Part shown: one piece after another, positions 28,647-38,963 of the stretch
How the letters are laid out: each line of letters opens with the position of its first letter
Numbering within the stretch: the first letter of the stretch is position 1
NCBI GenBank assembly: GCA_017694295.1
Contig: JADINA010000039.1
Span: 1 to 64,000, forward strand
Direction of reading: 5' to 3'
DNA from: Candidatus Alloenteromonas pullistercoris
GTDB taxonomy: Bacteria; Bacillota_I; Bacilli_A; RFN20; CAG-826
Length of the DNA stretch: 64,000 nucleotides
The notes under the pieces: model-generated
What the model was told of the DNA's origin: nothing
The model's database searches: none
What the model saw: only the letters and a program-made list of their open reading frames with translations
Position numbers and translations under genes: made by a program

Positions 28647-28682
28647 ATGCGCTTAGTTTAGACCCCTTAAAGGCAAAGGAAA

Positions 28683-28700
28683 AGGCCGGTTTCCCGGCCT
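28683..28700 (-). terminator. Terminator downstream of tRNA-Thr
   Basis: Minus strand AGGCCGG gaaa CCGGCCTTTT. Confidence 0.7.
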
Positions 28701-28711
28701 AATGTCCTTGT

Positions 28712-28785
28712 TGGTGCCCTCACCCTTAGTCGAAAAGAGGTCTGATCCTTACCATGGATCCGTTCTACCGCTGAACTATGAGGGC
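28712..28785 (-). tRNA. tRNA-Thr(GGU)
   Basis: Hand-folded cloverleaf GCCCUCA-UA-GUUC..GAAC-G-GAUCC-AUGGUAA-GGAUC-AGAC-CUCUU-UUCGACU-AAGGG-UGAGGGC-A-CCA; anticodon GGU, encoded CCA. Confidence 0.93.
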
Positions 28786-28931
28786 GGTGCGGGGCTTTTG
28801 CCGCGCATTGCGTATTATAGGGAAGAGGGCAGGGGCAGGCAAGAGGGAGTTTTGCCTACTTTCGCTTTATCGATAAAAGGGGGAAAGCCGGCGCTAGGCA
28901 AAAGGCGAGGCCGCGTATAAACTACACGCGT

Positions 28932-29771
28932 ATGCGTTCACTTAATAGGCAAAGCGGAAAGGAAAGGCGCGCTAAGCGCATCCCGGAGATCGATTTCCTC
29001 CGCGGCCTGGCCATCTTCTTAATGGTCCTTGACCACCTTTGCTTCGATTTGACGATGCTGCCGGGGCTAGTGAAGCAATTCGCCTCGAACTTCTCGATCA
29101 TCGGCAGCCATCCGCTTGATGGGTTATATAATCTTGGGTTTGCCATCGAAACCTCCCCCTGGCGCGACGCCGGGCACATCGTCTTCGTCGGTGTCTTCTG
29201 CCTTCTTAGCGGCATCTGCTGCACCTTCTCGCGGAACAACTGGAAGCGGACCGGGCTGCTTTTCCTTTTCGCCTGGATCATCAAAATCGCCTTCTTCCTC
29301 TTCGGCTATTACTCTGACGACCCCTCGATGTATATATATTTCGGGATGCTCGATAGCCTTTTCATCGCCCATCTGCTTTACACGATAAAGGAGCATTTCC
29401 TTAAGGACAAAGCCTATGACTTGGCCATCGGGCTCGCTTTCGTCTTCTTCACCCTCATGCTGACCAGCCCCTCCCCCTACTATCCAGATGGGCCGATCGA
29501 CGCGCTTAAGAACCTTTGGATGATGTTCATCGGGCAAGCCGCCGTCGGGGGCGATTACATCCACCCCCTCCCGGTCATCGCCTTGCTTTTCATCGGGGCC
29601 TTCCTCGGGAAGTGGCTCTATAGGGAAAGGCGAAGCTATGCGCCCTTTCTTAAGAAAGCCGAGCCCTTCCCCTTCTTCGGCCGCCATAGCGCCCTCATCT
29701 ATTTGATCCATCAGCCTATATTGGCCGCCATATTGCTTTGCGTCTGCCTCGGGCTTGGATACCGCATTTAA
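28932..29771 (+). CDS. DUF1624/heparan-alpha-glucosaminide N-acetyltransferase-like membrane protein
   Basis: EIDFLRGLAIFLMVLDHLCFD; C-terminal GRHSALIYLIHQPIL. Confidence 0.8.
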   Translation: MRSLNRQSGKERRAKRIPEIDFLRGLAIFLMVLDHLCFDLTMLPGLVKQFASNFSIIGSHPLDGLYNLGFAIETSPWRDAGHIVFVGVFCLLSGICCTFSRNNWKRTGLLFLFAWIIKIAFFLFGYYSDDPSMYIYFGMLDSLFIAHLLYTIKEHFLKDKAYDLAIGLAFVFFTLMLTSPSPYYPDGPIDALKNLWMMFIGQAAVGGDYIHPLPVIALLFIGAFLGKWLYRERRSYAPFLKKAEPFPFFGRHSALIYLIHQPILAAILLCVCLGLGYRI

Positions 29772-29783
29772 GAGGTATTAGGT

Positions 29784-31355
29784 ATGAAGATATACGATTT
29801 GTTGGAGAAAACCGCCCTTAGCCAGAGTAAGGAGGTGGCCTTGGTGTTCGAAAGGGCGAGGATAAGCTATGGGTCGCTGCTAACTCGGATACAGAAGGAC
29901 GCCGAGCGGCTTGCCGGGCTTGGGTTAGGCGAGGATGACGTCATCGCCATCAACCTCCCAAACTGCGTCGAGGCCGTGAGTTTGCTTTACGCCTGCGATT
30001 ACCTTGGGGCCATCGCCTACTTCATCCACCCCCTCACCCCCGATGAGCAGCTGCTTGGCTATTTGGAAAAAGCCAAGGCCAAGGCCCTATTTTGCCTTAA
30101 CATCGACGCCAAACGGATCGCTAGCAAGGCCAAATCCAAGGTCATCGGGGTCAACCCCTATTCCGACGGCAATGCTTTGATGAAATTGCTTTCTTTCCTT
30201 AAATCCGGGGTCTTGGGGAAAAAGGCCCTGACTAGACTAAGGAGAAAGAAGGCGAACCGCTCGGATAAGCCCGACCTCGCCCCATCGGTCTACCTCAATT
30301 CCGGGGGGACCAACGGGGAGCCTAAGGTCATCATGCTTTCCTCTTCCGCCATCGCCGACCTCTCCTCCAGGGGCTTTGACATCATCCCCATCAAAGACGG
30401 GCGGATGGCCAAGATGTACACCGTCATCCCCTTGTTCCATGGCTTTGGCTTAGCCATGGGCGTCTGCACCCCGCTTAACGCCGGGGGGCAAGTAGTCTTA
30501 GACCTCAAATTCCACCCCGAGAAGGCCATAAGGCGGATGAAAAACGGCGAGGCGACCGTCATCATCGGGGTCCCGGCCCTTTATAACGCCTTGCTCAATA
30601 ACCCCGGTTTTGTTGGGCCGGCCGCCAAAAACCTCATCGCCGCCTTCGTCGGGGGCGATTCGGTGACCGGGTCGCTGCTAAATCGCTTCGACAAGGCCTG
30701 TGCGATAAGTGGCGGGCATTGCCGCCTATTTGAGGGCTATGGCCTCACCGAGACGGTGACCGTCACCAACGTCAACACCGCCTTCGCTTCCAAGCCCGGG
30801 ACGGTCGGAAAACCTTTAAAAGGAATTGAGGAATTGATCGTCGACCCGGAGACCTTAAAGCCGCTAGAGCCAAACCAAAAAGGGGAGATACTCATTTCCG
30901 GCCCCACCTTAATGAACGGCTATTTCGGCGACGAGGAACTCACAAACAAGACCTTCGTCGAAATAAAGGGGAAACGCTACGTCAGGACCCGCGACCTCGG
31001 GAGCCTTGACGAAGAGGGCTATTTGACCTTCTATAGCCGGCTGCGCCGCGTCGCCAAGGTCAAGGGGGTCATGGTCTGCCCCGCCGATTTGGAGAGGGTT
31101 TGCCTGGAGGATGAGGCGATTTACGAATGCTATTGCTACGCCAAAAAAGACGAGGAGCTCGGGGAGGCGCTGCATTTGGCCTTGGTGAAAAACCGGGCTT
31201 CATCCGATTCCGATGACACCATCTTGGAAAGGCTATTCGCCAAGATAGAAAAGCAATTGCCGATTTACTATAAACCTAGAGGCGCCGTCTTCCTCGATAA
31301 GCTTCCCCGGACCAACGTCGGCAAAGTCGACGATGCGGCCTTCAAGGATAAATAG
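29784..31355 (+). CDS. AMP-binding acyl-CoA synthetase-like enzyme
   Basis: YLNSGGTNGEPKVIMLSS; FEGYGLTETVTVTNVN; YVRTRDLGSLDEEGYL; RTNVGKVD. Confidence 0.88.
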   Translation: MKIYDLLEKTALSQSKEVALVFERARISYGSLLTRIQKDAERLAGLGLGEDDVIAINLPNCVEAVSLLYACDYLGAIAYFIHPLTPDEQLLGYLEKAKAKALFCLNIDAKRIASKAKSKVIGVNPYSDGNALMKLLSFLKSGVLGKKALTRLRRKKANRSDKPDLAPSVYLNSGGTNGEPKVIMLSSSAIADLSSRGFDIIPIKDGRMAKMYTVIPLFHGFGLAMGVCTPLNAGGQVVLDLKFHPEKAIRRMKNGEATVIIGVPALYNALLNNPGFVGPAAKNLIAAFVGGDSVTGSLLNRFDKACAISGGHCRLFEGYGLTETVTVTNVNTAFASKPGTVGKPLKGIEELIVDPETLKPLEPNQKGEILISGPTLMNGYFGDEELTNKTFVEIKGKRYVRTRDLGSLDEEGYLTFYSRLRRVAKVKGVMVCPADLERVCLEDEAIYECYCYAKKDEELGEALHLALVKNRASSDSDDTILERLFAKIEKQLPIYYKPRGAVFLDKLPRTNVGKVDDAAFKDK

Positions 31356-31376
31356 GAAAATATATAGGAAGCAAAG

Positions 31377-31412
31377 AAAAGGCGTGGTTTCGCTTGAAAT
31401 CCCGCCTTTTTG
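31377..31412. terminator. Bidirectional terminator
   Basis: AAAAGGCG(t)GGTTTC gctt GAAA(t)CCCGCCTTTTTT. Confidence 0.75.
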
Positions 31413-31429
31413 ATTTTAAAAGGGTTTAC

Positions 31430-32710
31430 TTAAACCTCCACGCCGAATAGGTCGTAGGGCCCGCGGGAGGATATCCTCACCTTGGCGATGTCGCCGATTT
31501 CATGCATCTTAGGGGAATCCATGTAAACTCCCCCGTCGATGTCGTCTGGGGCGTTGTAGGCGGTGGAAAGCAAATAGCCTTTATCCGATTTGCCGATCAC
31601 CATCCCCTCAAGCACCTGCCCGATCCGGGCTTTATTAAGCTGCTCGGAGATCTCGGCTTGGCATTCCATTAACCGGTCCCGGCGCCTTTCCTTTTCCCTT
31701 TCGTCGACCTGATTGGGGAGGGAATAGGCGGCGGTCCCCTCCTCGCGGGAATAGGCAAAGCAGCCCATGTGGTCGAAGCGCTGCTTTTTCAGGAAGTCGA
31801 TGGTCTCCTCGACGTCCTCTTCGCTTTCCCCGGGGAAGCCGGCGATGAGGGTGGTCCTGATGACGGCGTCAGGGCAACGATGCCTAATGTAGGCGAATAG
31901 GTCTTCCATCTCCTTTTTGCCCCCATGGCGGTTCATAAGGCGGAGGAGCTTGTCGGAGGCGCTTTGGATGGGGATGTCGAAATAGTGGCAAATCACCCGG
32001 CTATCGGCTATGAGGTCGATTAGTTCCTTGCTTATCTCGCTAGGGTAAAGGTAAAGGAGGCGAATCGAATAAAAGCCTAGGCCCTCAAGCGCCCTAAGAA
32101 GGTCGACGATATCGGGCTTTTTGTGAGGGAAATCGCTCCCGTAGACGGTCGTGTCCTGCGAGATGATCGATATTTCCCTAACATCGCGGCTAAGCAATGA
32201 CTTCGCCTCCTCAATAATTTCCTCAAAGGGCCTTGAGGCAAAGCGGCCCCTAATATAGGGGATGGCGCAGAATGAGCAGAAATTGTCGCATCCCTCCGAT
32301 ATCTTCAAATAGGCGGTATGGGGGATGGTGGTCAACACCCGGCTTTGCATCCTTATCGGGGAAAACGATTCCCCGGTGAGCTCGGTTAGGATCTTGGGCA
32401 GCTCGTTATAGTCTTTAATCGGGATGAGGCGATCGATCTCGGGGATCTCCTTTTTGATGTCCTCGAGGTAGCGGGTGGCGAGGCAGCCGCAGACGACGAG
32501 CTTGGCTTTCGGGTTAGAGGCGGCGCAATCGAGGATGACGCCGATCGACTCCTTCTTCGCCGAGAGGATGAAGGCACAGGTGTTGATGAGGATGAGGTCG
32601 GCCCCCTTGGCCGAATCGACGACCCTCGTCCCCTTAGGGAAGCAAGAGAGGATCATCTCGGTGTCGATGCGGTTTTTGGCGCAGCCAAGGGTAACGCAAT
32701 ATAGCTTCAT
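31430..32710 (-). CDS. rimO: Ribosomal protein S12 methylthiotransferase
   Basis: TLGCAKNRIDTEMIL; SEGCDNFCSFCAIPYIRGRFASR radical SAM motif. Confidence 0.95.
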   Translation of the reverse strand: MKLYCVTLGCAKNRIDTEMILSCFPKGTRVVDSAKGADLILINTCAFILSAKKESIGVILDCAASNPKAKLVVCGCLATRYLEDIKKEIPEIDRLIPIKDYNELPKILTELTGESFSPIRMQSRVLTTIPHTAYLKISEGCDNFCSFCAIPYIRGRFASRPFEEIIEEAKSLLSRDVREISIISQDTTVYGSDFPHKKPDIVDLLRALEGLGFYSIRLLYLYPSEISKELIDLIADSRVICHYFDIPIQSASDKLLRLMNRHGGKKEMEDLFAYIRHRCPDAVIRTTLIAGFPGESEEDVEETIDFLKKQRFDHMGCFAYSREEGTAAYSLPNQVDEREKERRRDRLMECQAEISEQLNKARIGQVLEGMVIGKSDKGYLLSTAYNAPDDIDGGVYMDSPKMHEIGDIAKVRISSRGPYDLFGVEV

Positions 32711-34197
32711 TTGGCGTCCCGCTTGGCTTTTTTTAGCTTCGGGAGCAATCCCTCAATCCTAGAGCAAAGCGCGGAGAGGGAATCAAGGCGCCAGGTCCAG
32801 TTGACGTCGTCGACGATGCCAGGCACGTTAAGCCTGGCCTCCGTCCCAAGGCCGAGGATGTCCTGGGCCGAGAGGATGGCAAAGCGCCCTTCTTTATTAA
32901 GGCAATAGGATATGAGGGCGTCGACGATGTCCAAATCGTGGCAGCCGTGCTCAGTCAAAGCCTTCCGCCAGCTTTCCTGCTGAGACGAGGGCAAGGAGGC
33001 GAAATAGCCGCGGGCGGTGTCGTTATCGTGGGTGCCGATGTAGCAAACCGAGTTGGCGGAGTCGTAGCCGGGCTTTTTCGCGATGGCGTCGTCATCGAAG
33101 GTGAACTCAATGACGTTCATCCCCGGGAAGTTGTAATGGTCGCGAAGCGTCAAAACCTCAGGGCGAAGATCGCCTAGATCCTCGGCGATGATCTTGATCT
33201 CTGGATGGTCTTTAAGCAGGCGATCGAACAAAGCATATCCGGGGGCCTCGATCCATTCCCCCTCGATGGCGGTTGGGCAGGAGGCGGGTATCTTCCAATA
33301 GGTGTCGAAGGCCCTAAAGTGGTCGAGGCGGATGTAATCGTAAATCTTGGAGTTGCGGACGATCCGGTTGATGATGAAGGCGAAATCGGTCGCCACCAGT
33401 TTATCCCAATCATAGATCGGGTTGCCCCAGCGCTGCCCGGTGGCGGAGAAATAATCGGGCGGAACGCCGGCGATGAAGGTCGGCTGCTTGCTGGAGGGAT
33501 CAAGCAGGAAGCTATCCTGGCTCGCCCAGACGTCGCAGGAATCGAAGCCGACGTAGAAGGGGATGTCGCCGATGATCTCGATGTTCTTAGAAAGCGCGTA
33601 GGCATGGAGCTTGCCCCATTGCCGATAAAGGGTCATCTGCAGCCAAACCTCGAAATCGTAGTCCTCTTTGTCCTTCCCCGCGAACGGCTTCCTTCCCTTT
33701 ATCCAATCGCGGTCGGCCCAGTTGTCCCAGCTGCGCTCGTCGCGGCGCTTGAACATCATGAAGGCGGCGAAGTCCTTTATCCAAGGCTCCTTTTCTTTGA
33801 ATTCCTCTAGGCAAGAAGGGTCTTTTTCCATCTGCGCCTCAAAGGCCTTATGAAGAAGCGGGAGCTTGTATTCCCGGCTCCTTTCGTAGCTCACCTTCCC
33901 CGGGGTCGGCTCAAACGGGGGGAGGTGGTCGAGGTAGCCTTCCTCGGCTAGGTCGAACAGATCGACGTAAAGCTCATCCATGGCGAAGCTCGAAAACGGC
34001 TGATAGGGGGAATGGCCGTAGCCAAGCGGGTTGAGCGGCAATATCTGCCAAAGGGTGAAGCCGCCTTTATGCAATGAATCGACGAAGTCGTAGGCGTCTT
34101 TTCCGAAGTCCCCGACCCCATGGGCGCCCGGAAGCGAGGCGACGGGGAGCAAGACGCCCGCCCTCCTTGCGGCGACACTGAATTTGATTTGGCTCAT
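32707..34197 (-). CDS. malQ: 4-alpha-glucanotransferase
   Basis: RRAGVLLPVASLPGAHGVGDFG...YIRLDHFRAFDTYW...IIAEDLGDL...YIGTHDNDT. Confidence 0.95.
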   Translation of the reverse strand: MSQIKFSVAARRAGVLLPVASLPGAHGVGDFGKDAYDFVDSLHKGGFTLWQILPLNPLGYGHSPYQPFSSFAMDELYVDLFDLAEEGYLDHLPPFEPTPGKVSYERSREYKLPLLHKAFEAQMEKDPSCLEEFKEKEPWIKDFAAFMMFKRRDERSWDNWADRDWIKGRKPFAGKDKEDYDFEVWLQMTLYRQWGKLHAYALSKNIEIIGDIPFYVGFDSCDVWASQDSFLLDPSSKQPTFIAGVPPDYFSATGQRWGNPIYDWDKLVATDFAFIINRIVRNSKIYDYIRLDHFRAFDTYWKIPASCPTAIEGEWIEAPGYALFDRLLKDHPEIKIIAEDLGDLRPEVLTLRDHYNFPGMNVIEFTFDDDAIAKKPGYDSANSVCYIGTHDNDTARGYFASLPSSQQESWRKALTEHGCHDLDIVDALISYCLNKEGRFAILSAQDILGLGTEARLNVPGIVDDVNWTWRLDSLSALCSRIEGLLPKLKKAKRDAK

Positions 34198-34274
34198 AGC
34201 TATTTGCTTTTCCTTTCTTTTTTCCAAAATTGAGGCCGAAGCCTTATAACCGATTTAAATGATAGCACCGTCTT

Positions 34275-35168
34275 CTATTTCCATAAATGCCCGCCGCTTG
34301 CTTTCCTTAGCCGCCTTTTTTGCTTAAGCAAGGCCCAATCGGATTTGAAGCGGAGGTAATCGAAGGGATAGGCGAAAGCCGGGCCCAATAAAGCCGTAAG
34401 CAGCGACACCGGGATGAAGAGGTAGACGACCGGGACGAAGCGGATCTCCCCGGCGTAGCGGTAAGTCATGAGAATCGGCGGCAAATAGGGATAAAGCCAG
34501 CCGAGGACGGGATCAAGGATATGCCCCGGGCCCATGGTGAAGGAGGAGTTGAAGTATTTGTTCTCAACGTCGATGAACTCCAGCCAGCTTTGGTGGTAGA
34601 GGGTTAGGTTGAGGAATAGGCCGTTAAAGAAGATGATGGCCTGCACGAAGCAAAACATGAGCGGCATCGCCCAAAGGCGGTGGTAGTTAAGCTTATGGAA
34701 GCCCTCGCGCACCATGACGATCGCGACTATAAGCAAAGGGGCGTGGCAGGAGTAGAAGCGGAAGCACTCAAGCACCCCATCGAGGCTATGGAGATCGATG
34801 CCGACTAGCGAAGTCGGGTAAATGAGGATCACCAAAGTCGAGATTATCCCCATGTAATACATGTAGTCTTTCGCGTATTTCCCGCCCCATTTCCAAAGAA
34901 ACGGCTCGGCGATGACCAAGACGGCGCATAGGTTCTCCCCCGTCGAGCGGGCCAACGCATAAGGCCATTCGGCGGCGTAGAAGGGGTTAAGCTGCTTAAG
35001 AAAATGGAGGGCGAAGTTGACCCAGAGGATGATGGAGACGAACTTCTCGGAGAAGGCCTTGCCGGCGAGGTGGCAGATCTGCACGCATATTATGACGAAA
35101 ACCGCCGTCGCCAAAAGGCAATAGACGAACGGGAAATTCGCGAATTCGACGCCGAGCGGGCCGGGCAT
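34275..35168 (-). CDS. YwaF/TIGR02206-family membrane protein
   Basis: Multi-TM; KQLNPFYAAEWPYALARSTGENLCAV-type pattern. Confidence 0.6.
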   Translation of the reverse strand: MPGPLGVEFANFPFVYCLLATAVFVIICVQICHLAGKAFSEKFVSIILWVNFALHFLKQLNPFYAAEWPYALARSTGENLCAVLVIAEPFLWKWGGKYAKDYMYYMGIISTLVILIYPTSLVGIDLHSLDGVLECFRFYSCHAPLLIVAIVMVREGFHKLNYHRLWAMPLMFCFVQAIIFFNGLFLNLTLYHQSWLEFIDVENKYFNSSFTMGPGHILDPVLGWLYPYLPPILMTYRYAGEIRFVPVVYLFIPVSLLTALLGPAFAYPFDYLRFKSDWALLKQKRRLRKASGGHLWK

Positions 35169-35169
35169 G

Positions 35170-36342
35170 CTATTTCACCCGCCTAGGCCCCCCGACGGCC
35201 ATCTCGGCCTCTTTGACGAGCTCGGCCCCATAGTAACTGCGGGCCGCCTTCAAGAACAAAGGCAGGTCGCGGGGGTAGAGGAAGGCGATGACGCTGCCGG
35301 CGAAGCCCCCGCCCATGATGCGGATCGCCCCTTGCCCGAGGAAGGGGCGGAGGCGGTCGATCGCCTCTTGGGGCGAATGAGGGTAATGGAGGGGGACCAT
35401 GGTGTTTTGTAACAGCTTCTCGCTGCTATACCCGGATTCGTTGATGAGGCGGAGGAAAGTGGCGACGTCTTTGCGCTTAACGGCCTGCCTCGCCTCCTCA
35501 ACCCGGCGGTTCTCTTGATAGAAATGGGTGGCGCGCAGCTTGGCGATCTCGCTTACGCCCTCAGTTGGCATAGAGACCGCGGAGAAGAACTCCTCGGGCG
35601 AGACGTCGCGGAGATAACGCTTCCCGAACATCTTTTCGGCGACGTCAAACATATCCTGGCTTATTGAGGCGTAATGGGGGGTGAGCCCGGCGTGGGAGCC
35701 ACCGGAATTGATCAAAACCGGATGCAATGGGAAGCCCCACTCCAGCGGCTCGACCGTTGGCTCGTTTGGGTCAAGGAAATCAACGTAGCAAAGCCCGCCA
35801 TAGCAGGCCCCGATCTGGTCTAGTAGCCCGCAAGGCTTCCCGAAATAGGCGTTTTCGGCGTATTGGCTTATCTTGGCCATATTAAGCGGATCGAGGGCGT
35901 TGCCGTTATAAAGGTCATCGACGATCTTGGCGATGAGCGATTCGAAGCAAGCCGAGCTCGAGACCCCGGCCCCGCGGAAGATGTCGGATTCGAGGTAGGC
36001 CTCAAATCCCCCGAGCTTATACCCAAGCTCCCTCATCTTCGCCATCACCCCCTTGGCGAGGGAAAGCGAACTATGGGATTCGGCGGGGTTGGGGCTAAGG
36101 TCGCCAAGCAAATCGAAGCTCGCCTCGCGATACCCTTTGGAGACGATCCTCACCCGGTCGTCATAGGTTTGCCTGACGGCGGCCACCGTCCCCATGTCGA
36201 CGCCGGAAAGAATGCAAAGCCCATGGTTGTGGTCGGTGTGGTTGCCGATTATCTCCATCCGGCCATGAGCCGAATAAAGGCGGTCGGGGTCAAGGAAAAA
36301 ATGGCGCTTGAACCCTTCCCAAACTTGCTTTTCGTCGATCAT
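35170..36342 (-). CDS. galK: Galactokinase
   Basis: YSAHGRMEIIGNHTDHNHGLCILSGVD; RGAGVSSSACFESLIA; IMGGGFAGSVIA. Confidence 0.93.
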   Translation of the reverse strand: MIDEKQVWEGFKRHFFLDPDRLYSAHGRMEIIGNHTDHNHGLCILSGVDMGTVAAVRQTYDDRVRIVSKGYREASFDLLGDLSPNPAESHSSLSLAKGVMAKMRELGYKLGGFEAYLESDIFRGAGVSSSACFESLIAKIVDDLYNGNALDPLNMAKISQYAENAYFGKPCGLLDQIGACYGGLCYVDFLDPNEPTVEPLEWGFPLHPVLINSGGSHAGLTPHYASISQDMFDVAEKMFGKRYLRDVSPEEFFSAVSMPTEGVSEIAKLRATHFYQENRRVEEARQAVKRKDVATFLRLINESGYSSEKLLQNTMVPLHYPHSPQEAIDRLRPFLGQGAIRIMGGGFAGSVIAFLYPRDLPLFLKAARSYYGAELVKEAEMAVGGPRRVK

Positions 36343-37844
36343 TGGCGATATCCCTCCAGCGCTTTGGCTATGAATGCGTCTAGGCCCTTTTGGCCTTTTT
36401 CGTTGTCCTTGAATACGGCGACGTCGGAAAGTATCCGGCGGCAGACTAATGCCAAATACGATTCGACGCTTTGCCCGTTTCGAAGGTGTTCCAACAATGG
36501 CTCAAACCCGGATAAATCGGGGTAAAGCGAGATGGCTTGGGCGTCGCCTAGCCCCTTGGCCACGGCATCCTTGGCCTCCTCGGTTTGCCTTTTTAGCCGG
36601 CCAGGCAAGACGAAATAGCCGGCCGCCTCGATGAGACCGATGCCCTCTTTCTTAACGTGGTGGCTTTCCGGGTGGGCGTGGAAGATGCCGTCGGGGTATT
36701 TATCGTCGCAGCGGTTGTTGCGCAAAATGAGGAAGAGGCGGTATTCGCCGTCGACTTGCCTCGCTATCGGGGTGACGGTGTTATGGCGTGTCTCCCCATC
36801 GAAGGGAATGATGAGGTTATCCTCATCCGCATAGTCGCGCCATGCCTCGAAAATGGCAGAGGCCAGCTTTGCGACTTTGTCTTTGCTTTTGCCCCTAAGT
36901 ATCAAGGCGGTGTCGTAGAAATCGGCCTGCTCGAGGGTGACTTCTCCTTCTAAATAGGCTTTCCTCGCCTTCGCTTTCAATAAGGGAAGAAGATGGGCCC
37001 CGCCTTGGAAATGCTCGTGGTCGAGTATCGAGCCCCCGACGATGGGGAGGTCGGCGTTGGAGCCGAGGAAGTAATGCGGGAAGAGGGTGACGAAATCAAG
37101 CAGGCAGCGGAATATGTGCTCCCCCATCCCCATCGGGTAATGGGAGGAGGCGAAGACGATGCAATGCTCCGGGTAATAGACGTAAGGGGAGTATTGGAGG
37201 AAATAGTCCTCCCCGTCAAGCGAAAGCGGGATGTAGCGGATATTCCCCCTCGCCGGATGCTTGGGATTCCCTTTGTAGCCGATGTTTTCCTTGCACAAAA
37301 GGCATTTGGGGTAGCCTTTCGACTTGAAGGTGAGCAATTTGGCGATCGCCTTGTTGTCCTTCTCCGGCTTGGAGAGGTTGATCGATATCTCTAGCGGCGA
37401 GCCTTTGGCAAAATCAAAGGGGAAGACGATGTTGCGGTCGACCCGGGTTTTGGCGATGTATTGGTTAGCGATGGAAAGGGAGTAGAGGAAATCCGTGGCC
37501 TGCTTGGGATGGCCTTTCTTTATCTTATCCAGGCAATAGGCGGCGACTTCGTTTGGGGAGGGGGAAAGTAGCCCTAGGCAATAGGCGGCGATGCGCTCCG
37601 CCTCGCCCTCCTCCTTCCCGGAGTCGACTAGCGCCTCGATAAGCGGATCGACTAGCGGATCGGGGACGGAAAGGCTTTTTATTTCCTTTTCGTCGATCTC
37701 CCCTTCATAGGGGGCATCAAGCCCAAGCTCGCGTAGCAGCAGGTTTTCCTTATAGATGGCATCAAGCCCAGATAGCCCCAAATGGGCCTTGGCATAGCAA
37801 AGCAACTTTCCGGCAGCAAGCGAAAGCCTCTCCTCGACGTTCAT
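36339..37844 (-). CDS. galT: UDP-glucose--hexose-1-phosphate uridylyltransferase (type 2)
   Basis: CLLCKENIGYKGNPKHPARGN; PIVGGSILDHEHFQGG; overlaps galK. Confidence 0.93.
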   Translation of the reverse strand: MNVEERLSLAAGKLLCYAKAHLGLSGLDAIYKENLLLRELGLDAPYEGEIDEKEIKSLSVPDPLVDPLIEALVDSGKEEGEAERIAAYCLGLLSPSPNEVAAYCLDKIKKGHPKQATDFLYSLSIANQYIAKTRVDRNIVFPFDFAKGSPLEISINLSKPEKDNKAIAKLLTFKSKGYPKCLLCKENIGYKGNPKHPARGNIRYIPLSLDGEDYFLQYSPYVYYPEHCIVFASSHYPMGMGEHIFRCLLDFVTLFPHYFLGSNADLPIVGGSILDHEHFQGGAHLLPLLKAKARKAYLEGEVTLEQADFYDTALILRGKSKDKVAKLASAIFEAWRDYADEDNLIIPFDGETRHNTVTPIARQVDGEYRLFLILRNNRCDDKYPDGIFHAHPESHHVKKEGIGLIEAAGYFVLPGRLKRQTEEAKDAVAKGLGDAQAISLYPDLSGFEPLLEHLRNGQSVESYLALVCRRILSDVAVFKDNEKGQKGLDAFIAKALEGYRQ

Positions 37845-38830
37845 TTTCCTTCCTCCGGAATCTCAAAGAAGCGGTAGCAATTGGTTTGGACGTCCTTTTC
37901 CCCGGCTTTGACGATAAACGAGTCGAAGCGGTCGCTCCGCTTGACCGGCTCGCAGGTGAAGGAGGCGTAGCGCCCATCCTTCCGTCCCGAGGCATAAGTA
38001 AGCGAGGATGGGGAATTGGAGGTGAAAACCTGGACGGCGGGGGCGCTCGTCAACATCTTCATCCCAAACCTCCGGCCCCTGGCCTCGAATTCCCCAATCG
38101 GCCCATCGAAGACGAAGGCGTGGTCATAGCCTTTTAGCCGCGGGTTAGCTTGCAATTCGGGGGCAAGGATATCGCGGGTGACGCGCTTAAAGCGTCGGAA
38201 ATCCAAAGCCGGGCTCACCGGCTTGACCCCCAAGGGAAGCAGCTCCCCGTCATAATAGGCGGCAAATGAGGCGTTTATCCGGAAAGAGATGTTTTCTAGC
38301 CCCGTCTCGCCCAAATCGAAGTAAAGGTGGTTGGTGAGGTTAAGCGGGGAGTCGCGTTTGGGAGTGGAGACGTAAACCAAGTCGAACCCGGGCACGCCGG
38401 AAGTCACGGTGTAGACGGCGTGAATGTCGACTTCCCCCGGATAGCTTTCCGCGTCGGGGGAAAAGGGGAAGGAGAAAATCACGCACACCTTCTTTTCGTC
38501 TTGCCGGATTTTATAATCCCACCTTTTGAAGGATAAGGCGATGGAGGAGGAATGGAGGCTATTGGCCCCTTCGTTGGCCTCAAGGCGATACTGCTTTCCG
38601 CCTAGCTCGTACCTCGCCCCCTTTATCCGCCCGGCCACCGGGGCGATGGTCCGCCCGAAATAGCCTTTGCATAGGCGATAGGAGAAGGCGTTGGCGGACA
38701 TCTCCTCGCCTTTAAACCGGATCGAATCAACCCCGGCCCCGACGTCGCTTAAGGTCAAACCAAAACAAGAGGATGGATCCTCGATCGCGATGCTAACGTG
38801 GCCAGATCCGCTTTCGACTTTCACTTCCAT
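37841..38830 (-). CDS. galM: Aldose 1-epimerase
   Basis: GRTIAPVAGRIKGARYELGGKQYRLEANEGANSLHS; LTNHLYFDLGE. Confidence 0.9.
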   Translation of the reverse strand: MEVKVESGSGHVSIAIEDPSSCFGLTLSDVGAGVDSIRFKGEEMSANAFSYRLCKGYFGRTIAPVAGRIKGARYELGGKQYRLEANEGANSLHSSSIALSFKRWDYKIRQDEKKVCVIFSFPFSPDAESYPGEVDIHAVYTVTSGVPGFDLVYVSTPKRDSPLNLTNHLYFDLGETGLENISFRINASFAAYYDGELLPLGVKPVSPALDFRRFKRVTRDILAPELQANPRLKGYDHAFVFDGPIGEFEARGRRFGMKMLTSAPAVQVFTSNSPSSLTYASGRKDGRYASFTCEPVKRSDRFDSFIVKAGEKDVQTNCYRFFEIPEEGK

Positions 38831-38867
38831 AACAACTAAACTCCCGGGCTAAGCCCTCGTCCATTGG

Positions 38868-38883
38868 CTAGATTATAATCTAG
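38868..38883. promoter_or_regulatory. 16-bp perfect palindrome containing TATAAT upstream of galM
   Basis: CTAGATTATAATCTAG. Confidence 0.6.
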
Positions 38884-38963
38884 AGGGCGAAGACAAGGGA
38901 AGATAAAGATGGCGGGGAGCTTGCTTTTTTTGCCCCTAGCGCCCTTTCATGGGGAAAAGGGGT

